From NCBI GenBank assembly GCA_016721195.1, contig JADKIO010000006.1, forward strand, positions 62,001-126,000: a stretch of DNA of 64,000 bases, in the 5' to 3' direction. Position 1 is the stretch's first letter, and each line of letters begins with the position of its first letter. The DNA is from Candidatus Geothrix skivensis. Lineage in GTDB: Bacteria > Acidobacteriota > Holophagae > Holophagales > Holophagaceae. A model generated the notes under the pieces. The model did no database searches. It was given only the letters and a program-made list of their open reading frames with translations, and was not told the DNA's origin. Below, piece by piece: positions 52,095-60,390 of the stretch. The translations under genes and the position numbers were made by a program.

Positions 52095-53186
52095 CTACTT
52101 CTTGGGCAGGGTGGAAGCCACGCCCTGGACGTAGTAGTTCATGGCGCCCATCTCGGCATCGGTCATGTTCATGCCCTTGGCCACGCGCTCCTTGCCGTCC
52201 TGGTCGACCACCGGTCCGGCGAAGGGGTGGAACTTGCCGGCCTTGATGTCGCCTTCCAGCTTCTCGACGGTCTTCTTCACATCGGCGGGCACCGCCGGGT
52301 TGATCGGAGCAAGCTTGATCATCCCGTCCTTGAGGCCACCCCAGAGGTTGGTGCCCGTCCACTTCTTGTCGAGCACTTCCTTGACGGTCTTGGTGTAGAA
52401 ATCTCCCCAGATGTGGGTGGTGCCGCTGAGCTGGGTGGTGGGGCCGTACTTGGTCATGTCGGAGTGATAGGAGAAGGACCAGGTTCCCTTTTCCTTGTGC
52501 TTCTCCTCGGCGGCCTGCACCACGGCGGTGGAATCCGTGTGGTGAGTGATCATGTCCGCACCCTGGGAGATGAGGGTCATGGCCGCTTCGCGCTCCTTGC
52601 CGGGATCGAACCAGGAGTTGACCCAGATGACGCGCACTTCAGCCTTGGGGTTGACGCTCTTCATGCCGCGGGTGAAGGCATTGATGCCCTGCATCACCTC
52701 GGGGATGGGGAAGGCTGCCACGTAGCCGGCCACGTTCGTCTTGGTCATCTTCCCGGCGATGACGCCGTTCAGGTAGCGGCCCTCGTAGAACCGGGCGTTG
52801 TAGATGCCGAAGTTCTTGCCGGTCTTGTAGCCGGTGGCGTGGAAGAAGGTGACGTTGGGAAAGGCCTTGGACACCTTCTCGGTCTGGTTCATGTAGCCAA
52901 AGGAGGTGGTGAAGATGATCTGGTTGCCGTCCTGGGCCAGCTGCCGGATGATGCGCTCGGCGTCGGCGCCCTCGGGCACGTTCTCGATGAACTTGGTGGT
53001 GACCGCGCCCTTCATGGCGGCCTCCATCTGCTTGCGGCCCAGGTCGTGCTGGAAGGTCCAGCCCGCGTCCCCGACGGGGCTGACGTAGACAAAGCCGACC
53101 TTGACGGGCTCGGCGGCCATCAGGCCGGTGGCAGCCAGCAGGGCAGCCCCGGCCAGGGATGCGAGGGCGAGTTTGCGGTGGTTCAT
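52095..53186 (-). CDS. BMP-family nucleoside/purine-binding receptor (second importer)
   Basis: The 363-residue periplasmic binding protein of the BMP/PnrA family has a signal peptide (about residues 1-24, ending LMA-AE), then KVGFVYVSPVGDAGWTFQHDLGRKQME, RIIRQLAQDGNQIIFTTSFGY and the C-terminal MNYYVQGVA. It differs clearly from the other BMP receptor in the window, so the two importers may take different purines. GGAGGT lies before the ATG. It is the last transporter gene of its operon. Confidence 0.88.
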   Translation of the reverse strand: MNHRKLALASLAGAALLAATGLMAAEPVKVGFVYVSPVGDAGWTFQHDLGRKQMEAAMKGAVTTKFIENVPEGADAERIIRQLAQDGNQIIFTTSFGYMNQTEKVSKAFPNVTFFHATGYKTGKNFGIYNARFYEGRYLNGVIAGKMTKTNVAGYVAAFPIPEVMQGINAFTRGMKSVNPKAEVRVIWVNSWFDPGKEREAAMTLISQGADMITHHTDSTAVVQAAEEKHKEKGTWSFSYHSDMTKYGPTTQLSGTTHIWGDFYTKTVKEVLDKKWTGTNLWGGLKDGMIKLAPINPAVPADVKKTVEKLEGDIKAGKFHPFAGPVVDQDGKERVAKGMNMTDAEMGAMNYYVQGVASTLPKK

Positions 53187-53249
53187 GGGTGTACCTCCGG
53201 GAAATGGGGATGAGGTCCGCCGGGTGGGCGGGGGGGATTGAGGGGGAGT

Positions 53250-54182
53250 TCAGGCATCGGGCAGGAAGGGCTGGCCCAGCGAAGCCGGAGAGTTGATGCG
53301 GATCGTACTGCGGTTGCGGGAAATGAGCACCAGCACCAGGATGGTCGCCACGTAGGGAAGGGAGGAAAGAAACTGGGCGGGGATGCTGATCCTGGCCCCC
53401 GAACCCTGGACGAACATCTGGGTGATCATGCAGCCGCCGAAGAGGTAGGCACCGATCATGACCCGCATGGGCCGCCAGGTGGCGAAGACCACGAGGGACA
53501 GGGCGATCCAGCCCCGGCCCGCCACCATGCCCTCCACCCACATGGGGGTGTAGAACACGGAGAGGAAGGCCCCGCCGATGCCGGCCATGGCGCCGCCGAA
53601 GAGCACGGCCTGGTACCGGATGCGCACCACGCCGTAGCCGATGGAGTGGGCCGCCACCGGCGATTCCCCCACGGCGCGGAGCACGAGGCCCGCCCGGCTC
53701 CGGTAGAGGAACCAGGCCACGGCGGCGATGAGGGCCCAGGAGAAGTACACCAGCCCCTGCTGCTCGAAGAGGGAAGGCCCCAGCAGGGGGATCTTGCTGA
53801 GCAGAGGGATGCGGATGGGCGTCACGCTGGCCAGGGCGATGGATTCGTAGGGCTTCCCGATGAAGGCCGACAGACCCACCCCGAAGATGGAGAGAGCCAG
53901 GCCCGAGGCCACCTGATTGGCCATGAGGGTGAGGGCGGAGATCCCAAAGAGCAGGGACATGAGCATGCCCGCGCCCATGCCCGCAAGGATGCCCAGGGTG
54001 GGGCTGCCGGTGTGATGGGCCGTGGCGAAGGCGGCGACGGCGCCCACGGACATGATGCCTTCGGCGCCCAGGTTGAGCACGCCGGACTTCTCGGTGACCA
54101 GTTCCCCCAGGGCGACGATGATCAGGGGGGTTCCCGCCACCACGGTGGCGAAGAGGATCGAGCTGAAGAAGGACAGTTCCAT
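53250..54182 (-). CDS. Nucleoside-type ABC permease (second importer, subunit 2)
   Basis: The 310-residue membrane protein with about eight hydrophobic segments is of the BPD_transp_2 family. The conserved EKSGVLNLGAEGIMSVGAVAAF lies near residue 31. It forms the channel with the 355-residue permease, whose gene ends nine bases upstream, and both would be driven by the fused ATPase. AGGG lies shortly before the ATG. Confidence 0.88.
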   Translation of the reverse strand: MELSFFSSILFATVVAGTPLIIVALGELVTEKSGVLNLGAEGIMSVGAVAAFATAHHTGSPTLGILAGMGAGMLMSLLFGISALTLMANQVASGLALSIFGVGLSAFIGKPYESIALASVTPIRIPLLSKIPLLGPSLFEQQGLVYFSWALIAAVAWFLYRSRAGLVLRAVGESPVAAHSIGYGVVRIRYQAVLFGGAMAGIGGAFLSVFYTPMWVEGMVAGRGWIALSLVVFATWRPMRVMIGAYLFGGCMITQMFVQGSGARISIPAQFLSSLPYVATILVLVLISRNRSTIRINSPASLGQPFLPDA

Positions 54183-54191
54183 GGTGGGTCC

Positions 54192-55259
54192 CTACTTCCT
54201 GCGACGGACCAGCCGCGGCCGGAAATTGATGAAGACGTCGGAGCCCAGGAGAAAGAAGAGCAGCATGCCCTGGAAGACCTTGGAGATGGAGGAAGGCAGG
54301 TTGAGATACTGCTGGGCCTGTTCGCCGCCCATGTAGAGCAGGGCCATCAGCAGGCTGGAGAAGAGGATGCCGATGGGGCTGAGGCGGCCCACGAAGGCCA
54401 CGATCATGGCCGCGAAGCCGTAGCCCGGACTGATGTGCTCGGTGATCTGGCCGATGGGCCCCGCCACCTCGGAAATGCCCGCCACGCCGGCCATGGCACC
54501 CCCCGCCAGCATGCCGATCCAGACCGAGCGCTTGGCCGAGAAGCCCGCATAGCGGCCCGCGAACTCCGCCTGGCCGGCCACCTTCATCTGGTAGCCCATG
54601 AAGCTGCGGTTCATGAAGACCCAGCCCACCACCAGGGCCACCAGGGCGAAGAGCAGCGCGGCATTCACCCGGGTCCCCGTCAGCAGGATGGGGAGGGTGG
54701 CCGCGGCGGAGAACAGCTTGGTCTGGGGGAAGTTGAAGCCGTCCGGATCCTTCCAGGGGCCGTGCACCAGCCAGGACACCATGAGCTCGGCCACGTAGAC
54801 CAGCATGAGGCTCGTGAGGATCTCGTTGGCGTTGAACCGGGTCCGCAGGAAGGCGGGGATGGCCGCCCAGAGCATGCCACCCAGGGCCCCCGCGAGGATC
54901 ATGGCCGGCAGCAGGAAGGGACTGTGGCTGCCCTCGAAGCGCAGAGCCAGCCAGCCGCCCGCCAGGGCGCCGATGAGCAGCTGGCCTTCGGCGCCGATGT
55001 TCCAGACGTTGGCCTTGAAGCCCACGGACAGTCCCACGGCGCAAAGCATGAGGGGCGTGGCCTTGAGGAGCAGCTCTGCCACCCCATAGGAATCCCGCAG
55101 GGGGTTCATGAAGAAGACCTTGAACCCTTCCACGGGGCTCTTTCCCAGGATGAGGAAGAGGATCAGGCCGCTCAGGAACATCAGACCCACCGCCAGGAGA
55201 GGCGAGAGGTAGGTCATGACCCTGGAGGGCTCGGGCCGGGGCTCGAACTTAAGCCACAT
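54192..55259 (-). CDS. Nucleoside-type ABC permease (second importer, subunit 1)
   Basis: The 355-residue membrane protein of the BPD_transp_2 family carries FKANVWNIGAEGQLLIGALAGGW in the conserved cytoplasmic loop. Its start overlaps the end of the ATPase gene by 11 bases, with AAGGGG six bases before the ATG, so the genes are translationally coupled. Confidence 0.88.
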   Translation of the reverse strand: MWLKFEPRPEPSRVMTYLSPLLAVGLMFLSGLILFLILGKSPVEGFKVFFMNPLRDSYGVAELLLKATPLMLCAVGLSVGFKANVWNIGAEGQLLIGALAGGWLALRFEGSHSPFLLPAMILAGALGGMLWAAIPAFLRTRFNANEILTSLMLVYVAELMVSWLVHGPWKDPDGFNFPQTKLFSAAATLPILLTGTRVNAALLFALVALVVGWVFMNRSFMGYQMKVAGQAEFAGRYAGFSAKRSVWIGMLAGGAMAGVAGISEVAGPIGQITEHISPGYGFAAMIVAFVGRLSPIGILFSSLLMALLYMGGEQAQQYLNLPSSISKVFQGMLLFFLLGSDVFINFRPRLVRRRK

Positions 55260-56799
55260 GGCTGGCCCCTTCGGTCTTGGCGCCCGGCCAGAGGCCGCTC
55301 ATCCACATGCCGATCTCCTCCACGTTGGTGTCCGCGGTGAGCTTGCTGGGAGAAAGGGTGCCCTTGGCGATCACCTGGATGCGGTCGCAGATCTCGAACA
55401 GCTCCTCCAGCTCTTCGGAGATCACCAGCACGGCCGAACCGGAATTGCGCAGATCCAGCACCGACTGCCGGATGAAGGAGGAGGCCCCCACGTCCACGCC
55501 CCAGGTGGGCTGGGCCAGCACGAGCAACCGGGGCTCCTGCATGATCTCGCGGCCCACGATGAACTTCTGGAGGTTGCCCCCGGACAGGGACTTGGCCTCG
55601 GAATGGGCTCCGCCGCACTTCACGTCGAAGCGCTTGATGCACTCCTCGGCAAAACGCTTGGCCACGCCGAACCGGATGAGGCCGGCGAACAGCATGCCCT
55701 TCCGGTAGGCCGTCAGCAGGATGTTCTCCGTGAGGGAAAGGCGTGGCACCGCCCCCCGTCCCAGGCGTTCCTCGGGCACGAAGCACATGCCCAGGCCCCG
55801 GCGGCGGGCCGGGTTCAGGTGACCCACCGGGAGGCCGCAGAGCTCGATGGCCTGCTTCTGGGTCAGGGGTTCCTCGCCAGAGATGGCCCGGAGCAGCTCC
55901 TGTTGGCCGTTGCCGGACACGCCGGCGATGCCGAGGATCTCGCCGCTGCGGACCTCCAGGTGGATGTCCTTCAGGTTCGTGCCGAAGGGATCATCCGTCA
56001 CGTGGGACAGCCCCTGGATGCGCAGCCGCACTTCGCCGCCGCCTTCGGCTTCCCCGTGGCAGCAGGCCGGGAGATCCACGCCGATCATCAGTCGGGCCAT
56101 GGTCTGGGGGGTTTCCTGCGAGGGGGTGCAGGTGCCGGTGACCTTGCCGCCCCGCAGGACGGTGGCCTTGTGGCAGAGCTCCTGGATCTCGTCCAGCTTG
56201 TGGCTGATGTAGAGGATGCTCACGCCTTCCGCCGCCAGCTGCCGCAGCGTTTCGAAGAGCTTTCTCACGGCCTGGGGGGTCAGCACCGAGGTGGGCTCGT
56301 CCAGAATGAGCAGCCTGGGGTTCTGAAGCAGGCAGCGGATGATCTCAACCCGCTGTCGCTCCCCCACGGAGAGGGCGTGCACCATCCGGCGCGGGTCCAC
56401 GGGCAGGCCGTAGCGCTCCGAGACCTCCTCGATGCGCTTGGAGAGCGCCGCCAGGTCCAGCTTGCCGGGGATGGACAGGGCCACGTTCTGCACCACCGTG
56501 AGGGTTTCAAACAGCGAGAAGTGCTGGAACACCATGCCGATGCCCAGGGCCCGCGCCTGGGCCGGATTGGGCACCGTGACCCGCTCCCCTTCCCAGAGGA
56601 TCTCGCCCTCGTCCGGCCGGATCACGCCGTAGATCACCTTCATCAGCGTGGACTTGCCCGCGCCGTTCTCCCCCAGTACCGCGTGGATTTCCCCGGGCAT
56701 CACCACGAGGTCGATGCCATCGTTGGCGATGACGGAGGGGTAGACTTTGCGGATGCCCCGGATGGCGAGCCTGGGTGTGTCGGGGGACGGGGTGGGCAT
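55249..56799 (-). CDS. Nucleoside-type ABC ATPase (second importer, two ABC domains)
   Basis: The 516-residue cytoplasmic ATPase has two ABC domains. The first has Walker A GENGAGKST near residue 40, signature LSVGERQRVE and LLILDEPTSVL. The second has degenerate GVSGNGQQE and signature LSGGNLQKF. The ATG at 56799 gives the normal family N-terminus (PRLAIRGIRKVYPS). The open frame reaches 56994 but passes over a good promoter, so the upstream part is leader. It is the first gene of the operon that continues through the permeases, the receptor, xdhA, xdhC and xdhB to arcC2. Confidence 0.91.
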   Translation of the reverse strand: MPTPSPDTPRLAIRGIRKVYPSVIANDGIDLVVMPGEIHAVLGENGAGKSTLMKVIYGVIRPDEGEILWEGERVTVPNPAQARALGIGMVFQHFSLFETLTVVQNVALSIPGKLDLAALSKRIEEVSERYGLPVDPRRMVHALSVGERQRVEIIRCLLQNPRLLILDEPTSVLTPQAVRKLFETLRQLAAEGVSILYISHKLDEIQELCHKATVLRGGKVTGTCTPSQETPQTMARLMIGVDLPACCHGEAEGGGEVRLRIQGLSHVTDDPFGTNLKDIHLEVRSGEILGIAGVSGNGQQELLRAISGEEPLTQKQAIELCGLPVGHLNPARRRGLGMCFVPEERLGRGAVPRLSLTENILLTAYRKGMLFAGLIRFGVAKRFAEECIKRFDVKCGGAHSEAKSLSGGNLQKFIVGREIMQEPRLLVLAQPTWGVDVGASSFIRQSVLDLRNSGSAVLVISEELEELFEICDRIQVIAKGTLSPSKLTADTNVEEIGMWMSGLWPGAKTEGASHVA

Positions 56800-57226
56800 G
56801 GGGATCTGCTCGGGTGGTTCTTCAGGGTGGGAGGCGGGAGTTTCTAGCCCAGAGACACAGGAGGCCCTGCAGGAAAAGCTAGGACCAGGATGGCTGGAAG
56901 TCAGGCCAGAGTTGGCGAGAACCGGGATGGGGACATCGAAAAAAGGAAAGAACGGGAATGGGGTCGAGTATGATTTTTTTCCAACATAAGTCAATTTTTT
57001 TCACTATGATCAAATGCGCTTTCCCGCAGCCATAGGATTCATTTGGATTCAATTGACTGATATGGGCCGCAGTTCTTCCGAACAGACCCACTCCTTCACC
57101 CGCGTCCCCGCCTCAAACCAGGCGAGGATCAAACCACCCTCATCCCTGCTCCCAGCTCAAGCCCAACGGAAACCCTTCGGAGTCCACGTCTAAATTGGTT
57201 TCCCCCCACAACCAGAAGGCCACCCC
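56800..57226. other. Divergent intergenic region, importer operon / guaD
   Basis: This 427-base gap contains the leftward promoter above and an AT-rich centre (56970-57010). TATGAT at 57005-57010 on the plus strand is a candidate -10 for guaD, but its -35 is weak. The rest is unremarkable. Some short inverted repeats (TGGTT/AACCA near 57196-57214) precede the guaD start. No RNA gene is evident. Confidence 0.4.
56967..56994 (-). promoter_or_regulatory. Promoter of the second importer operon
   Basis: On the minus strand TTGACT (plus 56989-56994) and CATACT (plus 56967-56972) are 16 bases apart, with an A-rich spacer, and fit a sigma-70 promoter. The start would be near 56960, leaving a leader of about 160 bases before the ATPase ATG. 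Confidence 0.62.
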
Positions 57227-57709
57227 ATGACCCCCGTCCTAGATCCCCAGAGCGGCATGCGCAGAGCCATCGAGCTCTCCCGGATCCACATGGAGGCCGG
57301 GGAAGGTGGTCCCTTCGGAGCGATCGTCGTGAAGGACGGCCTGATCATCGGGGAAGGCTGGAACCGGGTCACCTCCACCTGCGATCCCACCGCCCATGGC
57401 GAAGTGGTGGCCATCCGGGAGGCCTGTGCCCGCCTGGGCACCTTCTCGTTGAAGGGCTGCGAGATCTACACCAGCTGCGAACCCTGCCCCATGTGCCTGG
57501 CCGCCATCTACTGGGCCCGGCTGGACCGGATCTGGTACGCCAACAACCAGGCGGACGCCGCGGCCATCCAGTTCGACGACCAGTGGCTCTACCGCGAGGT
57601 GGCCATGCCCATCCAGGAGCGGAGCCTGCCCACGGTGCAGCTCCTGCGGGAGGAGGCCCTGGCGGTGTTCCGGGCCTGGGAGGCCAAGCCGGACAAGGTC
57701 CGCTACTGA
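57227..57709 (+). CDS. guaD: Guanine deaminase, CDA-fold type
   Basis: This enzyme converts guanine to xanthine and ammonia. The 160-residue zinc enzyme matches the short bacterial guanine deaminase. The catalytic HGE is at H57/E59, zinc cysteines C87 and C90 lie in SCEPCPMC, and the C-terminal segment (WLYREVAMPIQER) resembles the lid of the family. AAGG lies about eight bases before the ATG. The xanthine formed would feed the xanthine dehydrogenases of the island. Its end lies 19 bases from the convergent 8-oxoguanine deaminase gene. Confidence 0.88.
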   Translation: MTPVLDPQSGMRRAIELSRIHMEAGEGGPFGAIVVKDGLIIGEGWNRVTSTCDPTAHGEVVAIREACARLGTFSLKGCEIYTSCEPCPMCLAAIYWARLDRIWYANNQADAAAIQFDDQWLYREVAMPIQERSLPTVQLLREEALAVFRAWEAKPDKVRY

Positions 57710-57728
57710 GCGTACCCGACACTGCCCG

Positions 57729-59108
57729 TCAGTGCGTCGAGGCCGCCGCGTTCACGAGCTGCGCGGCCAGGGCGTTGTGGCGCTCGATGAGGACGGGCAG
57801 GTCCAGGGTCGTGATGCGGCCGTCCCGCACGACGACTCGGCCATGGATGATCGAATGCCGCACCCGGGGCACCTGGCAGAACACCAGGGCGGCCACGGGG
57901 TCATGCAGGGCGCCCGCCATCCCGATGTCATCCAGGGGCACCGTGATGATGTCGGCGGCCATGCCCGGCACCAGGGCGCCGAGGTCATCCCGGCCCAGCA
58001 CCCGGGCGCCGCCCAGGGTGGCCATCTCCAGGGCCCCCCGGGCCGTCATGGCGGAAGGGCCCCGCTCGGGACCATGGGCCACCCGCTGGAGCAGCATGGC
58101 CATGCGGGCCTCCCCCAGCATATGGCCCGCGTCGTTGGAGGCCGCGCCGTCCACCCCCAGCCCCACCGCCACCCCGGCCTCGCGCATGGCCCGGATGGGC
58201 GCGATGCCCGAGGCCAGGCGCATGTTCGAGCAGGGACAGTGGGCCACGCCGGTCCCCGTGCGGGCGAAGAGCCCGATGCCCGCAGGGTCCAGCTTCACGC
58301 AGTGGGCGCACCAGACGTCAGGGCCCACCCAGCCCAGTTGCTCCGCGTACTCCGCCGGCGTGCAGCCGAACTTCTCGCGGGTGTAGGCGATGTCGTGGTC
58401 GTTCTCCGCCAGGTGGGTGTGCATGGAAACGCCGTACTGGCGGGCGAGGAGGGCCGAATCGCGCATGAGCTCACGGCTCACGGAGAAGGGCGAGCAGGGG
58501 GCCACCACGATGCGCCGCATGGCGTACCGGGCCGGGTCGTGCCACCGCTCGATGAGCCGCTGGGTCTCCTTGAGGATGGCCGGCTCGCCCTCGACCACGC
58601 GGTCCGGCGGCAGACCCCCCTGGGACTGGCCCACGCTCATGGAGCCCCGGGCCGCATGGAAACGCATGCCGATGGCGGTGGCCCCCTCGAGGCTGTCCTC
58701 CAGCCGCACGCCGTTCGGATAGATGTAGAGGTGGTCGCTGCTGGTGGTGCAGCCCGACAGCAGCAGCTCCGCCATGGCCGTCTGGGTGGAGATCCGGACC
58801 ATCTCCGGCGTCAGGTTGGCCCAGACGGGGTAGAGCCCCCGCAGCCAGCTGAACAGCTCCGCGTCCTGCACGGACGGCAGCGCCCTGGTGAGGGTCTGGT
58901 ACATGTGGTGGTGGGTGTTCACGAGGCCAGGCAGCACCAGCTGGTCGGAGGCGTCGATGACCTCGTCGGCCACGGCCGGCAGGTCGCCGCTGGGGCCCAC
59001 GGCCTCGATGACGTGGTCCCGGACGAAGACCCCACCATCCGCGAGCTCGCGGCGCTCTGCGTCCATGGTGAGCAGCACCCGGGCATGGCGGATCAGCAGC
59101 GTGGACAT
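57729..59108 (-). CDS. 8-oxoguanine deaminase-like amidohydrolase
   Basis: The 459-residue metal-dependent amidohydrolase is of the AtzB/TrzN-like group, in which 8-oxoguanine deaminase (8-oxoguanine to urate) is the best known purine member. Motifs visible are NTHHHMYQTL (metal histidines 66 and 68), HTHLAEND, CAHCVKLD and GLGVDGAASND. The ATG at 59108 has GGAG about seven bases upstream and gives the usual start (STLLIRHARVLLTMD). Other substrates of the group, such as other aminated purines or triazines, are possible. Confidence 0.83.
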   Translation of the reverse strand: MSTLLIRHARVLLTMDAERRELADGGVFVRDHVIEAVGPSGDLPAVADEVIDASDQLVLPGLVNTHHHMYQTLTRALPSVQDAELFSWLRGLYPVWANLTPEMVRISTQTAMAELLLSGCTTSSDHLYIYPNGVRLEDSLEGATAIGMRFHAARGSMSVGQSQGGLPPDRVVEGEPAILKETQRLIERWHDPARYAMRRIVVAPCSPFSVSRELMRDSALLARQYGVSMHTHLAENDHDIAYTREKFGCTPAEYAEQLGWVGPDVWCAHCVKLDPAGIGLFARTGTGVAHCPCSNMRLASGIAPIRAMREAGVAVGLGVDGAASNDAGHMLGEARMAMLLQRVAHGPERGPSAMTARGALEMATLGGARVLGRDDLGALVPGMAADIITVPLDDIGMAGALHDPVAALVFCQVPRVRHSIIHGRVVVRDGRITTLDLPVLIERHNALAAQLVNAAASTH

Positions 59109-59157
59109 GGCAGGCTCCGGCTCAAAGGCGGAAGGTCGGCAAAGGCTGGAGCCGAGT

Positions 59158-59505
59158 CTACTGGCAGAGCTTGCCACCCAACGGCTTGCCCCCCAGCAGG
59201 TGGAAGTGGAGGTGGAAGACCGTCTGTCCCGCGTCGGCACCGCAGTTGCTGAGGAGGCGCCAGCCGCCGGCCTGGATGCCCTGCTCCGCCGCGATCCGCG
59301 AGGCCACCTGGGGAATCCGGGCGGCGGCGGCGGCGGTCTCCGGGGTCAGATCGGCCAGGCCCTCGCAGTGGGCTTTGGGAATGATCAACACATGGACCGG
59401 CGCCTGGGGGAAGATATCCTTGAAGGCGACTAGATCATCGTCTTCGTACACCAGGGCGGCGGGAATCTCCTTCCGCGCGATCTTGCAGAACAGGCACTCG
59501 CTCAT
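59158..59505 (-). CDS. HIT-family nucleotide-binding protein
   Basis: The 115-residue protein of the histidine triad superfamily (HinT-like) is a nucleoside phosphoramidase or nucleotide hydrolase. The triad HLHFH (H98, H100, H102) and the N-terminal CLFCKIARKEIPA are characteristic. The ATG at 59505 has GGGAGGA six bases upstream. The longer open frame that runs up to 60396 covers other genes and is not real. The gene is divergent from trmL with only 12 bases between the two start codons. Confidence 0.92.
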   Translation of the reverse strand: MSECLFCKIARKEIPAALVYEDDDLVAFKDIFPQAPVHVLIIPKAHCEGLADLTPETAAAAARIPQVASRIAAEQGIQAGGWRLLSNCGADAGQTVFHLHFHLLGGKPLGGKLCQ

Positions 59506-59517
59506 CGGGGTCCTCCC

Positions 59518-59973
59518 ATGTTCCACATCATCCTGCACCAACCAGAGATCCCGCAGAATACCGGAAGCATCGGCCGGCTCTGCGTGAACAACGGAGCCAA
59601 GCTGCACCTCATCCATCCCCTGGGCTTCGACACCTCGGACGCCCAGGTCCGCCGGGCGGGCCTGGACTACTGGGAAAAGCTCGATCCCGTCCACTACGAC
59701 CACTGGGAGGATTTCCTGGCCCGCAACCCGGCCAAGCGCCTCTGGTTCTTCAGTACCAAGGGGGCCCGGCGGCACACCCAGGTGCCCTGGGCCTGGGGGG
59801 ATGGCCTGGTTTTCGGCCAGGAGACCGTGGGCCTGCCGGAGGGCATGCTGGCCGCCTACCCAGGCCAATCCGTGTGCATTCCCATGGTGGGCGACCACAG
59901 CCGGAGCCTGAACCTTGCCCAGGCCGCAGCCATTGGCCTTTACGAGGCCCTGAGGCAGACTGAGAACTGGTAA
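59518..59973 (+). CDS. trmL: tRNA (cytidine/uridine-34 2'-O)-methyltransferase
   Basis: This SPOUT-fold methyltransferase modifies the wobble base of leucine tRNAs using S-adenosylmethionine. The 151-residue protein begins with the family sequence IILHQPEIPQNTGSIGR, has FGQETVGLP in the knot region and ends with GDHSRSLNLAQAAAIGLYE, all close to TrmL. GGGG lies seven bases before the ATG. The gap to the divergent HIT gene is so short that promoters must lie inside coding sequence. Confidence 0.93.
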   Translation: MFHIILHQPEIPQNTGSIGRLCVNNGAKLHLIHPLGFDTSDAQVRRAGLDYWEKLDPVHYDHWEDFLARNPAKRLWFFSTKGARRHTQVPWAWGDGLVFGQETVGLPEGMLAAYPGQSVCIPMVGDHSRSLNLAQAAAIGLYEALRQTENW

Positions 59974-59991
59974 CCCCAGACAGGAGCCTCC

Positions 59992-60390
59992 ATGAGCCAG
60001 GGCCCGATCCGCGTTGTCATCGCCAAGCCCGGACTCGACGGGCACGACCGGGGCGCCAAGGTCGTGGCCCGGGCCCTGCGGGATGCCGGCATGGAGGTGA
60101 TCTACACGGGCCTGCGGCAGACCCCCCAGCAGATCGTGGCGGCCGTGGTGCAGGAGGACGCCCGGGTGCTGGGCATGAGCATCCTCAGCGGTGCCCACAA
60201 CCAGATCTTTCCCGAGGTGCTGCGACTGCTGAAGGAGCAGGATGCAGCGGACGTGCTGGTCTTCGCCGGGGGGATCATCCCCGACGAGGACATCCCCGCC
60301 CTGAAGGCGGCGGGCATCCGCGAAGTGTTCCAGCCCGGCACCAACACCGACGATATCGTGGCCTTCATCCGCAACGCGATCCACGACTGA
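59992..60390 (+). CDS. Methylmalonyl-CoA mutase small (B12-binding) subunit-like protein
   Basis: The 132-residue stand-alone cobalamin-binding domain carries [12 protein letters not shown], whose DxHxxG (D16, H18, G21) supplies the lower ligand to B12. Further family motifs are SILSGAH near residue 63 and [10 protein letters not shown] near residue 91. It is the C-terminal subunit type found in split mutases, so it should pair with a separate large subunit encoded elsewhere. Its stop overlaps the radA start (TGATG). Confidence 0.9.
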   Translation: MSQGPIRVVIAKPGLDGHDRGAKVVARALRDAGMEVIYTGLRQTPQQIVAAVVQEDARVLGMSILSGAHNQIFPEVLRLLKEQDAADVLVFAGGIIPDEDIPALKAAGIREVFQPGTNTDDIVAFIRNAIHD

